64,000 nucleotides of DNA from Tetrapyrgos nigripes (lineage: Eukaryota > Basidiomycota > Agaricomycetes > Agaricales > Campanellaceae): the NCBI GenBank assembly GCA_013368315.1, contig JAACJM010000032.1, forward strand, positions 186,001 through 250,000, written 5' to 3'. A program made the translations under genes and the position numbers. Below, one piece after another: positions 32,355 to 45,788 of the stretch (its first letter is position 1; each line of letters opens with the position of its first letter). The notes below the pieces were generated by a model. It made no database searches. It had not been told where the DNA came from and saw nothing but the letters and a program-made list of their open reading frames with translations.

Positions 32355-34260
32355 TTTTAGGTCGTCTTGTGACTGGTTGGGAGGGAAACGTGACGCGACG
32401 AAGAAAGAGATGGATCGAAAATGAGAGACGCGACCGAAAATCCAAAATCACTGGTTGCCACGTGTTACGCGTTTTTCTGTTCTCTCTGCTTGGTCGACAT
32501 CTCTGCATCTCTCTTTTATACTTGCAAGACATCTGTTGCGACCTCTCTGCTAGTGGTCCGTCCTTAGTGGCCTTGCTTTAAGCTCATTTACGAGGGATTT
32601 GTCCCATTGGCCTATAAGTGTGCTAATTACCGCTCAGCTCGCAGCCCCGGTTCCCCCCGGTCTATGTTTCGTGAGCGGGGCTCCGCAGGACTACAACGCG
32701 TGGCCGGCCCAGAACTAAAACTAGTATTGGGATCTCTCTAGCGACCTTCATCATATTGGGCGAAGCTACTTACCATGACCACGGCCTCCATATGAGCATT
32801 CTCGTTTGATCTTCCATTTCTACAGCAACTCCAAGCCAACCAATACCAAGCCATCTGCAGGCGCGCCAATGGCCAAAGGGAGACTGCACATCTGTGGCCA
32901 ATCGACGATCGTGATAGATAGATAGATACACACCTGGTCCTCTACGAACATGGGTGTATGCATCTACTCCAAACTTCCAACCAGCGAAATCGAGCACGTC
33001 AGCGTTGTGATGGTAGTTCCACGGCGGGTGATTGGATCAGAAACTTGAGGAGCCATTTCATTTATCATCGAATGCTCTTTTTGATTGTGCAAGATACTTG
33101 GATAGAAATACACAGCGTGGTTCTCTACGAACATGCAGACGTTGTATAGGGCATAGATCAACTAACCAACTTGAATGGAATCGAGCACGTCAGCCTCGTG
33201 GTTAGATCAGAACTTGCAGAACCAATTCTGAGTCGTCGAATCAGGTCGGTTCCTGTTTTGACGATGCATATAAAGTAATGTGAGAGACTTAATTGATAGT
33301 GAGATGGAGTGATGATAGAAGTGCAGTTCTATGGGTCAATGACTCGGAGATAGTACTATACCGGAAGTGTATAACGAAGAACTTCCTGGATCCTTCTCTA
33401 GGAAGAGGCTCGAGTCGTTCATGTAGTAAATAGAGACGAGTAGATTTATCAATTTCCTCCTGTACAAGTGGCGAGCTGCTTCAAGTTGCAATTGGCGTGT
33501 GTAAAATTATGAGTTGGCATGTGTGCGTATATCTGTAATACAGTTGAACGAACCGTTGGTTCTGCCAAATCCCTATGCATTGTGAGATGCATTTTGGCAG
33601 GGAAATGGCCAAAACTTCCTCCAAAATCGTATGCATTTGTGACATAGAACGGCTCGAGACCCGAGGGTCCAGGACTGCGCCGCGTGACTGCTTCTCTCTC
33701 GTTTTGCCTTGCCACGAATCCGGCGTATCAATATTCCGGTTTAGAAGATTGCAGCCCTTTCGCACTCCTTTAAAGTTTAATATGAACTATAGTTGCCGCG
33801 ACTGTTTACCATCGATATCCCGCCTTCCATGGATGCAGCTGCTTATTTGGACGCGTACGCGTAGTAGGTGGTACAAACTTTTCGTACCAAGTGTGTACTA
33901 CAAACCCAGTCCTTCAAATGATTCTAAGCTAAAGTCATCTCAGCCGGATCCTGGGTGCAGCACTATGCAAAAAGGCAAGAAACGAACGGACAGAAGCTTC
34001 GGCCAGGCTGCCTTCGAGGAAACACTTTGACCCACTGAAAATTACATAACCTGACATGTACACAAAAATATCAACCGAGCTATTGTCTCATCAGGTCCAT
34101 CACTTTCGTCCTTCTGCAATTCACTCATATGTCTGAGCTTTTTCTCACTTGCTCCAACCGTCGATTACTATCTCGACAGCTACTTCGGTAGTCGCCCCAG
34201 GTTTCAAGACCCAGCCAGCTTGACGGTCGCGCAAAGCCACTTAGCCAGCCAACACCAGGG
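32355..34260. other. Long intergenic region with degenerate repeat
   Basis: TCTACGAACATG at 32941 and 33124, and TCGAGCACGTCAGC at 32990 and 33181, mark a degenerate tandem duplication of about 185-190 bp (32940-33230). (GATA)n lies near 32915. An open frame at 33575-34030 has no recognisable domain and unconvincing composition. No gene is supported. Confidence 0.5.
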
Positions 34261-36594
34261 ATGGAAGCAGAAAACTTCAAGACGGCGACGACCGACGAGA
34301 ATGGGTCTAGATTCTCGGAGAAGGAAGAAAGGGAGGCGAAGAATGGAACCCCGAACCCGAATACCAGCGTCGAGACTCGTTCTGACGAAAAGTCTGATAA
34401 CGAGAAGAGTGTCGAGCAATCCCCAGAGTCAAAACTTGTACCAGGGGAATCCGAGACTGACTTCCCTGATGGAGGACTGAGAGCTTGGTTGGTGGTTCTG
34501 GGGGTAAGTCTATTTTCGTGACGACGATCATTGCAGCTTTAAAGTCTAATTGGTTGATCTCAACAGACTGCTTTGAGCTCGACCGCGTCGTGGGTACCAT
34601 CTATTGCCTAGAAATCTTGTCTGTGCTCAACTAGCAGCGTGTGTTATACACTAGGTTTGGATATATCAATGCCTGGGGTGTAAGTTGCAACAGACTTTTT
34701 CACTCTTACATGTGTGACTGACTAACTGCTCCTAGGTTTTCCAATCCTATTACGAACAAACCTTGCTGGAGCAGTATTCCGCATCTACAATGTTAGTTTT
34801 GTCCCAAATCCTAAATCCTCCTACAGTTCGTTGTTGACCTCAACCTTCCTTTTACAGCGCCTGGATAGGATCCGTCCAAGTAAATGCCCTATCTTCATAT
34901 TGTTCCTATCTTTTACTCACGAATGCTCGGATACAGTATATGATGGTCTTCCTCCCAGCTGTCGTCAGTGGTCGTCTCTTCGACATAGGATGGTTCAAAG
35001 TTCCATATTTTGCCGCAAGTTGTCTCTTAGTGGTAGCAACCATTCTAGTCGGGCAGTGTACACAGTTTTGGCATTTTCTATTATGTCAAGGGTTCGCTAT
35101 TGGGGTGAGTCTTCTCCATGTCCCTGTCCCTTCTTCTTAACATTATTTTTTAATCCATCGTTCTTCGTACCGATGCCATTCCGAGTTCTTTTTTTCCCTA
35201 CTCCGTACTCAGTATTAGTACTGACATGTACATACATCTATGCTCATAGCTTGCCACTGGAATGATTTACGGGCCTACAATGGGTGTTATTGGCCATTGG
35301 TTCAAAAGAAAACGAGGTATGGCTATGGGACTAACAGCCGTCGGTTCTTCAGCAGGTGGAACTGTCTTTCCTATAGCTGCTAGAAAGTTGATTCCTCTGG
35401 TTGGGTGAGTGAAGCTTCTACTACTACTACCGTTTCTACGCTATGTCGAGAGGAGTCCTTACCTTACGAGCTGACACCGTTCATGACTTCTATCTAGCTT
35501 CCCATGGACAATGCGCATCCTAGGTTTCATGCTATTGTTCGTTCTCGTTATAGCGAATTTATCCCTCGCAAGGCGCCTTCCTCCGAAGAATCTTAAAGGA
35601 GGACTGTTCAACCCCAAAGCCTTTAAAGACATCCCATACGCTGTGTACACGGTCGCCTCTGTCTTGGTGTTTTTCGGGTTGTATACTGGTGAGCTTTGAC
35701 CAAAAGCGCGATGTTATGCTGAGGCTGAAGGTTGTTTCGTCATGCAGTCCTGACCTACATCGACATAAGTGCCGTCCATGTCGGGGTTTCAGATGACTTT
35801 TCCTTTTACCTGGTGTCCCTCGCCAATGCGAGTTCGGCTTTGGGACGGATTTTAGCTGGGATCATGGTGGATAGAATTGGTGAGTCGTACATCCATCATA
35901 CACAAATTCTCAGAACCACCTTGGAGGCGAATATTTTGGCACCTCAGTGTGTTGTGTGGGGTTGCAATGTGCATTGTGCCATTGCGGTCTTTTACGCTTT
36001 TGTGTGATCTCCGATGTCCCACCGTTCCAATTACATGTGTTGGGTTCCTTGGCTGACAAGAGTTTGTTTCGGTTCTGTTCTATTCCCAATACAGGCGCAG
36101 TCAACTATGTCGCACCCATGACATTCTTTGCCGGAATACTCACTTACGCATGGCCGTTTGCAAAGAGCGAGGGGTCCTTGATAGCTGTCGCTATAATTTA
36201 TGGGTGAGTACATAATACATGACATGGCATCCATCTTCTCCCAAACCAAAAATAAACGAGAACGTCTTGTCTTTCCGTGATCCTTGATGTTCGTTGATTC
36301 TAATTTTGTCATTTTCTACTATTCAGCATCATGAACGGCACATTCGTCTCTTCCTTCCTCTTCCCCGTCTTCGAACTAGGCGAACTAGGCGATGTCGGCC
36401 GACGTACAGGAATGGTGCTAAGTCTCAGTGCCATTGGTACTTTATTCGGTATACCCATATCTGGTGCCATTTCTAGCGCTACTGGCGGTTTCGAGGCAGT
36501 GGGATTTTGGGCTGGGAGTGTGATCATCGTTGCGGTGATGTTGATGCTGGTTACAAGACACTTGGTGTTGAAGAAGCTTTGGGGCAAGTTTTGA
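34261..36594 (+). CDS. MFS transporter, monocarboxylate-transporter-like
   Basis: Eleven exons can be joined in frame: 34261-34503, 34567-34589, 34655-34679, 34736-34791, 34858-34879, 34937-35104, 35250-35404, 35498-35688, 35748-35879, 36095-36203 and 36327-36594. They give 463 residues. An acidic, hydrophilic N-terminus ends with DFPDGGLRAWLVVLG, the conserved MCT-like entry to the first helix. Then come FGYINAWGVFQSYYEQ, GPTMGVIGHWFKRKRGMAMG (the loop after helix 4), ASSALGRILAGIMVDRIG and ATGGFEAVGFWAG. About twelve hydrophobic segments are present. Fungal relatives carry monocarboxylates, riboflavin or nicotinate; the substrate is not determinable. The ninth intron (215 nt) is unusually long. 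Several exons are only 22-56 nt. Confidence 0.85.
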
Positions 36595-37577
36595 GTTGGG
36601 TATGAGTATATTTTTGGATGGAGTCTTCGAGTAGAGATCAAGACGGGATCGCGGTTATCGGGACTGTGAAGCTTCGAGCTTCAAGTCTTATGTGGCTGGG
36701 ACAATAGCGGTGTACCTGGTTTACTATGCGTTCCTCTCTGTCTATTGAATTTACACAACGGCTTTTGCATGCGGTGTGCACTGAGTCGGGCGGTTCATTC
36801 ACGGCGGTCTTGGCGGATGCCAAGGCTGTATCCATGAGCGCACAATATTTTCAGGGGCCAGCAAGCTACGAGATCATAGTCAAGGACATTCGTTCTCATC
36901 CGTATGCTGCGCGTCGCCGAGTAGACTCTAGATGGGCCATCGGTGAAAGGGTCTCAAGGCATACTGGTACCGACGGACCGCTCGTGGTCCCGACTTAAGG
37001 CACTGATGGATATGCGCTCTTTTTGTATACTCTTGCCTCGGTTGAAACTCTCAGACTAGCTACTAGTATTTTATGACCCTGGTGTGAGCAAGCTGATTAC
37101 TGCGGCTTTCCGAGGACCCTGAGCGCTCCTGAGCAAAAATAACCAGCTACATAGCTATATTTGCATCAAGAAAAGTATTATTAGTACATCCAAAATGTAT
37201 TAAAGTAAATGATACATTGTCTGATGGAGCTGCGAGTAAGTATCTACATAACATTAAAAACGTATACCAAAACGATCAGTGAGGAGATGAAAGGTCCCAT
37301 TCTGTTGTTAAAAGCATTCTGAGAATTCCGAGTTGATGTAGGCTGTAACGTATGTAGCGTGCTGTATAGCAGTGTTGTAAAATTGCAAGTAGCGATAGCA
37401 TATCGAATAGTATATACTGTGAAAATGTCCTCAAGCAATGAGCCTAGCAAAAGGTGAATGGATGAAACATGCAACAGTGAAAGGTCCGTTCCCCGCCCCA
37501 ACAAACACACTATTCCCCAAAAAAGCCCGTCGTTCAACGTATATCGTGATCATTAAGCGATTCGCGGGAACGAGTCT
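36595..37577. other. Intergenic between convergent genes, nothing supported
   Basis: 3' regions of the transporter and of the alpha/beta-hydrolase-like gene. Several overlapping open stretches have no coding character. Confidence 0.5.
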
Positions 37578-39311
37578 TTAGAGCAGGGCGACTCCAGAGA
37601 GTATGCTCAAGAAAGCGGCTCCGATTCCTAGAGCCACAGAAGTAGAGTAAGTTGCGGGAGCGTCACTGCGTCCACTACGGTGACCGTTGGGTGCGGCAGT
37701 AGCTGTCGTACTGTCCTGCAAGGTACCTGTCGCAGTGACTTCTTTGAAAAGCTGAGTGAAAACCGCAAATTTAGATACAGTGGTGCATGAGATAGAATGG
37801 CTAAAGCAACGAACCCTTTCTCTGAGTAGCGAACTGTTGAACATCTGATCCTGTTGATGAGACACCCCTTCGACCATATCGACGGTGTGTGATGAAGGCA
37901 TGCCGCCGTTCGAGTTGTTCAGCATGGAGATAAAGTTATTGCCTCGCTCAAGATGGGTCGCGCCTTGTGTCTGGGATGATACACATATCAGAAAGCGAAA
38001 ACGAGTTATGGAATGCTGCTAGACTTACACTGGCCTCACAACCTGTATCTCCTGGTCCGTCATCAGCCTGAGGAAAATCAAATTAAGTACAGTCAAGCTT
38101 CACTGAGATGCATGGTAACTCACCGTTCCCAATGCGTAATGCACATTTCGGCCTCGGTACCTTGAGACAACACCATCTCGTCCGAGACTTTTAAAGTCTC
38201 CAGTCGAGTAGCCAACGATGCCGGTGGTCAGACCATATTTGTACTTGTCGTACACATTCACATCTGAGCAGCTGGAGTTTTGATGAGGACGGTCCGTAAC
38301 GAGCCATAGATATGATCCAGGGTTTGCTGTTGTGAAAGCATACTTAGCATTTAGGAGCATGATTGGATGAGCGGAAGACACACCGACAATGAAGTTAACT
38401 CTATCATCATTTACAGTTGGTATACGCATTGCGGCATAACGTTGGAAAATTTGACCAGCTGCGGAGTGTCCTGCGAGGACGACAGCCTAAACATGCCGGG
38501 TGTCCATCAATACAAAAGCGACGAAACTCGGATAGAACTTTAGAAGAACGATCACTCACCTGGATGTTCGGGTACATGGAAGCATTGGTATAATGATTGA
38601 TCAATGTGTCCAACACGTCAAAAGAACTGATTTTGTCGCCATTGTTCGGGCCATCTGCAAAGTCCCCACTAAACCAGTCTCCTCCTTTCCAATTGAGTTG
38701 GTTAGAGTTCCCAGCACCAGCGGTGATGTCGTTTTGGGAAAGGAAACATGGAGACATGATGGAAGTTGTGTTGGGATTGAAGGTCGTGTCGGTAGAGGCC
38801 AAGTCCATCTTGATATTTTGCATGGTTATCCAATCTATACATCCCAAGTCAGAGTCAAATTAGTATTTTTGCGGTAAAATTTTCCACTAACAAGACCAAT
38901 GGTCGCGTGCCTAAATGAGAGAAATATCAACATCCTTCGAATAGCATCTTTGGCGGCATGCCACTCACCTCAGCAGCTGGGACGATGACTGCACGAGTCA
39001 CCTGCGACGTGTCGAGACCTGAGCTCTGATAGATGGGCTGCATATGACCAAATGGAGGTAGAGACGCAATGTGGTCAACATGAGCAACGGCGAGCAAGGT
39101 CCAAAAAATCTAAAAGACGCACGAATACTGCACTCGTTCCGGGGATGGGAAAATCTGTGATGAGGTCTGCACCAGGCAATTGGGGTAGTTGCTGCCATCC
39201 TCCGTCGGCACTACCAGGTACTGTTGGATCTGGAATCCAGTCATAAGCAGACACTAGGGCAGACAGTGAAGCCAATGGCAGAAGAGAGAACAAAGAAGGG
39301 AAGGGCGCCAT
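37578..39311 (-). CDS. Secreted alpha/beta-hydrolase-like protein, possibly GPI-anchored (paralog 1)
   Basis: A multi-exon gene (exon 1 39123-39311; last exon ends 37578). A signal peptide (MAPFPSLFSLLPLASLSALV) is followed by AYDWIPDPTVPG. After WITMQNIKMDLASTDTTF comes AVVLAGHSAAGQIFQRYA, where GHSAAG is a serine nucleophile elbow (G-x-S-x-A). Further conserved blocks are ANPGSYLWLV, YSTGDFKSLGRDGVVSRY and THLERGNNFISML. The C-terminus is Ser/Thr-rich and ends in a hydrophobic segment (SVALGIGAAFLSILSGVALL), compatible with a GPI signal. The role is likely hydrolysis of an unknown ester or similar bond at the cell surface. A close paralog on the opposite strand begins at 59377. An intron at 39038-39122 splits SAVF from PIYQSS and is absent in the paralog. 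Confidence 0.8.
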
Positions 39312-41869
39312 TGCCTGCTATTAGGTCGAATCTTGGTTGTAGGTAGCCAGATGTGGTGAGGGTATATATCCAGAAGAAGGGTTGTTTCGTTGTTCAAGCA
39401 TGCCTTATATATAAAACAGTACTAAAATTAAACAACTCTACGTATTACTATAATTATCAGCTGACAGCGCGCATGCCATCATCACCCCATAGCCTGCCGA
39501 GCCCTGCGGCCCCAGCCCTTGTTTCAAACCCAATATGTAGCCACCTGGAACACTGAATCACGTCTGTGCCTAGTTCCTGATGTTTTCCCTGCAGTCACAT
39601 GGACATAAGGGCTGAGAGTGGGGGATGTTTTCTGGCTGGCGACATGGACTCAGCGACCAAGAACTTGGAAGAATGATAGTTTGGGGAGATCCAGCGGCAA
39701 CCGTCGCTAGAAGCGAAATGGATACATGTAAAGTGAGAATAGGTGAGAAATGCACGACGCGAACTTTGTTGAAATTCGGAGTCGTGAACTAATGGAGATT
39801 GAAAGGTTCCACTGTCGGCGTTTTACCGGATTCTCGAAATAGTCAAAGATTTTGCACACTGGCTGCACTTCTAGAGTTTTCCGTATCATCTTGGGGTGTA
39901 CTTGGATGGTAGATCGTCTGTAGTTGAGGCATACAGTGCATCAACAAGAGATCAGGATTTCTGTCAAGAGGCGGTCATCATGGAAGATTCGGATCTTGAC
40001 GGCAGTGTCCGCAGTACTAACTAATGGCATTGGAATGACTTCTTTTTATGGATGATGTGTTGTTTTATCCCAAAGCCAGTACCGTTAACAGTAGCAGGGA
40101 TAGCATCTCATCACCATCGGAGTCGGCGCCAACTTGAACTCCAAGGACACCGCTATATTGGGTGGCAGGACATAGCATGCACCGTCTCCACAATCAGAGC
40201 GCGATTTGAGCGTCGTTTCAAGAGAAACACTGCGAAGAATTGAAGAGCATTCACAGACAACCTCAGCATGAAAGACTTTGAAACAATTTGACGACAGGAA
40301 ACACCCTCTATGGCCTAGAACCGGTAAATTAAGGACCTGTAGACTTGTTGAGTGAAAGATGGCTTGAGGACGTAGATAATGATGGAAGGAAGGAATGATA
40401 GACTTGCCATGTTGAAAACATGATGCCAAGCAGTCGCAGGAAGCTGTATACAGTCTTGGCCGTTGGTAGAAGCAACCGCCGGTCAGGTAGTCCGGGGGGC
40501 AACGGTATCCGGGCTGCAGGGCAAGGGCAAGGGCAAGGAACAGATTCGAACAAAGGGTACACAGACTTGGCCGGGGACAAAGGAGCATAGATATACAGTA
40601 TACACTGAAGACCCCTTGCTATTATAGGATAGCCCCAGTACATATACGCTGAAGACCCTTGCTATTAAAGGAAAGCCCTGGTCAACCGTATTCCCCGATG
40701 CCTATGATGCATCTCTTGAAGGAGTTTATAGCCCGAGCTGAGAAAAGAGCCACATAGAGCAAAAATGTCTCGAGATGTTTAAATGAGCTCGTACAAGCCC
40801 GAGGGAGCCTAGTTAACCTAGGTCAAGCCCGGACCATCAGGAGATGCAGTGAGGTATAATGAGCCAAGCAGGCTCGTCATGTTGACCTCTCGGTGCGACC
40901 ATGAAAAGGTAAGCTTTGCACTAGTATTCCGAGTCGAGAGCCTGAGAGTTGTGACACGCCGTCAGACTTCATCGAATTGGAGAATTAGAGGATCCATACT
41001 TGTGCCTGAGCTATTATAAGAGCTTGGTTGGCCGAAAGCCACGGTCCAGTGTGCGTACGCGGTGTTTCTTCTGCTAGAGAACGAAGACTATCAGCGCTAT
41101 CTCGAGGAAGAAAGAGGGAGAAGCAATTAGAGGTGGTCTCGCAAAACTCGTGAATTTATGCTGCAACTGCAAACGGCCTCGACGGCTATCGTGATACTTA
41201 TCGTGACCATATGGTCTGGCGGGCAAGCACCCTGCGTCGGATGGCATCACTATTTTTATCACGAAAGATGGTGAACCCATTCCGAGTGAATTCGGCGTGA
41301 ATCCTTCATGAAGCTGATGGTACAACGTCACACAGCCCCGACGGGCATCTGAGGCCGTATACTTATACGGAGGTTAATCTTGCGGATCCGAGACCCTCTC
41401 CTGCTTGTACCGTTTTGCGAGAAGTTCAATACCGTACCCCATTCAATGACTGAGTGCTCACCAAGATTTTACTCGTATTTGTGATGGTTGAAGGTCATAA
41501 AATAGCACACCGTGACGCCGAATTTGATCATGATGGCGCTAGATGGCAACAGTGTATCTTTCTAGGCTCGTAACCAGCCTAGTATCTTTCGTTAACGTTG
41601 CTTCAATGAAGCTTGGAGTATTTGACACAGTTGTTGCATAGGAGACGGACTTTTAGAACAATCTGAAGATGTGATGAACCCTCTATTAGCACCAAGAACC
41701 TTCAAAGAATGATGAAAGGAGGAATAGGATGAGGTCAAAACGAGTTGGAGAAGAGTCCTTGAAGCTTGAAGTTAGTATTACAGTCGTCGGGGCATAGACT
41801 GTACACGTGATCGAGATTGGACCGTGGACCGCTGTTGAGGACCGTTACTCCTTTTTCCTCCTCGCCGTC
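39312..41869. other. Gene-poor region with two weak ORFs and a short tandem repeat
   Basis: 39570-39755 (minus) encodes 61 residues starting with a signal-peptide-like MHFSPILTLHVSISLLATVA. 40085-40588 (minus) encodes 167 residues with many cysteines (TASCDCLASC). Neither has a recognised family. A direct repeat of about 43 bp (TATAC-CTGAAGACCC-TTGCTATTA) lies at 40599-40642 and 40643-40684. 40690-41860 shows nothing. Confidence 0.35.
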
Positions 41870-42749
41870 ATGGTCCTCGTTCTCGTCATTGGCGACCTCC
41901 ACATCCCCCACAGAGTCCACGATCTTCCCGTTAAATTCAAGAAGCTCCTTGTCCCCGGAAAAATCCAGCAAATCCTATGTACTGGCAACGTCTGTGACAA
42001 GGAAACATACGAATATTTACGAACCATTTCACCCGATGTACACGTTGTGAGAGGGGACTACGATGAGGTGGACTTACTGCATTGCTTGCTTATCGTTCTA
42101 CCGCTGATGTATGTTTCATTCCTCACATGTTCTGTCATCTCTTGACGCTTGTTTTGGACCCGCCCCGACATGAATCCTACTGCACCTGTAGACGTCAGGC
42201 TTTCCGCTTTCGGTGACCGTGCTGCATAGCCCGATTAAGATTGGTGTCGTTCACGGACACCAATGTGTGCCTATTGGTGATTTGGACTCGTTAAGCGCAA
42301 TTGCGCGACAGATGGACGTAGATGTTTTGCTTAGCGGCCATACTCATACGTGAGTTTCAGCGCATCTGTCTCGGTATCGATACTGATGAATTGTCTCCAG
42401 GGTGCAGGCAGTCGAATACGATGACCGTTTCTTTGTAAATCCTGGCTCAGCCACAGGTGCATGGACAGGGTTATTCAACGGGTATGCAACAGTCAGAAAA
42501 GAACGTCCTGCATCAACAAGCTGACTGACATCTAGTGAACCGACGCCATCTTTTGCTTTGATGGACATCCAAGGGCCCGTGGTCGTGACATATGTCTATC
42601 AATATATCGATGGCGAAGTACGCGTTGAGAAGGTGGAATGGAGGAAAGAGTCGGAGACGTTGGGGGGAGCGCCGAAAAGCACTGTTCTTCCGCAAAGTAT
42701 ACCCAGCCCAACTCCTGGCAGTCCTCAAGGGAATGACGTAGGCTGGTAG
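41870..42749 (+). CDS. VPS29: Vps29, retromer subunit
   Basis: Four exons (41870-42067, 42192-42349, 42401-42481 and 42536-42749) encode 216 residues. The start [20 protein letters not shown] is the Vps29 N-terminus. [43 protein letters not shown] and [12 protein letters not shown] give all conserved blocks of the metallophosphoesterase fold. [10 protein letters not shown] and [13 protein letters not shown] follow near the end. Vps29 is part of the retromer core with Vps26 and Vps35 and recycles cargo from endosomes. The C-terminal tail ([17 protein letters not shown]) extends past the usual end. The first intron (124 nt) starts with a weak GTGGAC. Confidence 0.93.
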
Positions 42750-43353
42750 GCCCTTCGCTCGTGTTTCTCGGATACTTGTAAGGTAGGCATATTATGTCCT
42801 TCCGTTGCCATATCATGACCTGTTATCGCCCCTCAGGTGTATAGTAATCATTAAATTTTTATTACGGCTGGTATTTTTTACACTATCCCCCCCAAGCTAT
42901 GGCTCTTTGTGTGACTTGAAGCGATAATCGCTTCAAGTATGGCAAGAACGGCCATGTTCGACCTTTTGCGGTCACGAATGCAAAGGGATGTCTCATCAAT
43001 GCGTCCCTAAGCACCGAAACCCAAGCTATGACTCTTTTTGTGTGACCTCAAGTTGTGGCTTCAAGGTATCTCCAAAAACGACCATGTTCGACCTACCTAT
43101 TTCGGGCACGAATCCAAACGGACATCCCCAGCCATCCGTCCCCAGGCCCCAAACTCAAAACCACGCCTGTCTTCTCAAAAAAAAAATTACGATGGAGGGG
43201 AAGCTTCTAATCGCTCGCGCAATCACCTTTTAATACAGAACCCTTTCTGCCGAAGCGACGGAGAATGGAGAGGGAATAGCCTCTAGGCATCAAAACATAT
43301 ACTCTTCACAATTCACGTTAATTGATTGAGATACGCTCCTCTTACCACTTCTA
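42750..43353. repeat. Tandem duplication (about 128 bp) with perfect palindrome
   Basis: CCAAGCTATG-CTCTTT-TGTGTGAC starts at 42892 and again at 43020. Both units share GGCCATGTTCGACCT-like and CACGAATGCAAAGGGA-like blocks, diverged by substitutions. Unit 1 contains a perfect inverted repeat at 42914-42938, ACTTGAAGCGAT-A-ATCGCTTCAAGT. No gene was seen. Confidence 0.8.
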
Positions 43354-45541
43354 TGACTCGACATGATCCCAAGCTTGCTACTCGCCTCAAAAACGAGGGC
43401 AATATCCTTTTTCAACGAGAGAAATTTGCAGCAGCGGACACAAAATATACCAAGGCTCTCGACGCCGAACCTTCCAACGCCTCGATTTGGTGCAATAGAG
43501 CTGCATGTAGGCTGAAAACGAAGCGGTCGGTGTTCTCAGAGGTTTTCTAGGACTCAGCGAGCACTGACGACCATCTTTTAGATATCTAGACGCAGCATCT
43601 GACGCAACTAAGGTGAGACATCTTACTCCTCGTTGCCGATAGCCAGTGCCACTCAACCTAGTCGTCGTGCGATTTTTTTCTAGGCCACTAAGCTTGATCC
43701 AGAATACTCCAAGGCTTGGGCACGAGCTGGGCAAGCCCATGATGTACGCTTCTCGTCCTCCGCTCGTCATTTCTATCTCATTCTTCTCCCAAGGCTCTCG
43801 GTCAACCAATGCACAGTTTTCAATGCTGGGAGCAAGCCGTGCAAACACGGCGTAGCAAAGACAATTTGACATCAGACGAAAGAAACCAGTTGTTAAGTTA
43901 TGAAGAGTCGCTCGCCAAGGCCAAGAAAGCTCTCTATGCTTTACAAAATCCGCAAAGCAAGACTTTTCAAGGTATCATCTTTCAAGCACAAGACCCGCAC
44001 CCGTGGGTCCTTGCGATGGATGTCCTTCCTCAGTTGGCAAAGGGTCAGAGCAGTAGTGTCAGTTTGTTGAGATATCTCGCCAATGTTTGTTGTTCATGAT
44101 GTCTTTTTCAAAAAATTGGGACTCTTCACAGGCTAAGCTCATTTCGAATGCATATCACGAGCTCCAAACTGGGTTGTCCATGTTGAGTATGCTGCGGGTA
44201 GAGGGACATAGGGTATTTGGAAAGATGGGGGTAAATATTTTTCACCTTTCAGACAGCTATTATCGGCAGTTCTTGATCTCAATCTTTTTAGACAGTCGAG
44301 CAGATCAGCAACGCAATTCTCAAGGACCAACGATGTTTTCATATCGCAGACAACAAATTTCTCGAAAACTATCGCATCCAGTGTATGCTTTATCGTCCGT
44401 CAGTGTGTTTATGTCTCGCTGACTTGAAATCTGTCCACAGCACTTTTTGAAGCCAACGTGGCCAACGCCTGGAAGTTTGAGGGTCCAGATGCCATCAAAA
44501 AAGAGGCAATACAGCGCCAACGACGTGATGGGTGGGAGCACGTAAAAATCGCGTTGAGTACTACCATCCGGTCAGTCACTCATAATTGTGTCTCTATCTC
44601 GATTCTAATATCTTTTATAGGTGTTGGATCATGCTAGGGTTCCTGGATGGCGGTCTACGAGGCAACCGAGCTGGTCAGGTAGAATACATTGGCAACGCTG
44701 TCGAAATCATCAAATGGGGCCGGGAAGTGTGGGAAGACGTTCCTCGGGAGAACAGAGGTGCCATCTTCGAGGAGACTTTTCTCCGAGGAGTGCAGAATTT
44801 ACTTCTTGATGCCAAGTTGGCAGTGAGTGATTTGTAGCTTTCCGTCACCAATTGGAGCTTGACGAATTCTCTCTTTTCGTTCTTGTAGATGTTCAATAAC
44901 GTCACCGATCGACGTGCTGAGTTTTTAGAGAAGCTGTTTGCAGAGGCGAACGAGGTCATCAGAGGTGTAGATTCGGCAGTAGTACCACCTTATGATGGGG
45001 AAGATGGGCCGGAGTTCCGCATGGCGTTTTATGATTATCCAAAGGCTACTGCGTACAGGTTCGTCAATCTTCTCGTTTGTGGTCTTGCAACTCACGAATT
45101 CTTTCCCGGTTTATCAGTATGAAAGGCTTGTACTATCGGGAAAAGGCTCAGCAAGCATGTAACGCTCAGGACCGAATGAAGCTCTATGAAAGGTCTGGTG
45201 ATATGTATGTTCGTGCTGCGGGCTGCCTCCCAGACGACGACGAAAACTATATCGGTGAGTTACTTGTTGTTCTGCGGTACTGACCCTCCTCGGTTGACCA
45301 ATTTTTCGTATCAATCCTAGTTTTCCTCACTTTTGCCGTAGGAAACCTGAAGGAAGCTCATGTCAAGATTTCTACTATCATTGAGCTTATGGAACGTATC
45401 AAGGCTGGGCTGCCGAAAATGAGGAAGATTTGGCAATACAGCTCCATGTCCCGTCAGGGAAGGGACAACTATATTGATGCTGTGCTGGATCTGGAGAAGG
45501 ACTTGAGGAACAAGCTTGCGAGGGGAGTTGTGAATACTTGA
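43354..45541 (+). CDS. TPR-containing protein
   Basis: A multi-exon gene. The N-terminus DPKLATRLKNEGNILFQREK, AAADTKYTKALDAEPSNASI and WCNRAACRLK form a TPR unit. YLDAASDATK, ATKLDPEYSKAWARAGQAHD and ALGQPMHSFQCWEQAV complete it after joining exons across 43530-43800. The rest (to RDNYIDAVLDLEKDLRNKLA) is helical and not recognised. Middle exons include CWIMLGFLDGGLRGNRAGQ and NNVTDRRAEFLEKLFAEA. TPRs mediate protein-protein contacts, often with chaperones; a precise role is unknown. I prefer the second ATG (MTRHDPKLATR) at 43353-43355, since residues before it lack TPR character; exact exon borders in the middle were not all fixed. Confidence 0.7.
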
Positions 45542-45788
45542 TGGATCTTCTTAGGATCTTCGTTGACATTGCCTTGCCTCCTTGGTGCTCTATGGTCTAC
45601 ATATGGCCTATTGTATTTTCGTGATGTTGCTAGTTACTCGTATCGTATTTGCCACTATACTCAGGATCTGTACATACCATTACTACTACTAGACTCGTAC
45701 TATACTCGAAAATTTTTGGTTTGCATTCATCGTGGGAATAGACGACGTCGTATCTCCTCACCGCTACGATATCAGTCCCGTCTTCCAG

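Noticed and set aside
32770..32997. Minus-strand open frame with DFAGWKFGVDAYTHVRRG
   Set aside because: It overlaps a degenerate repeat, has no domain and no start supported by splice signals.
33575..34030. Plus-strand 151-codon frame
   Set aside because: Composition is not coding-like, no homologue is recognised and no splice structure extends it.
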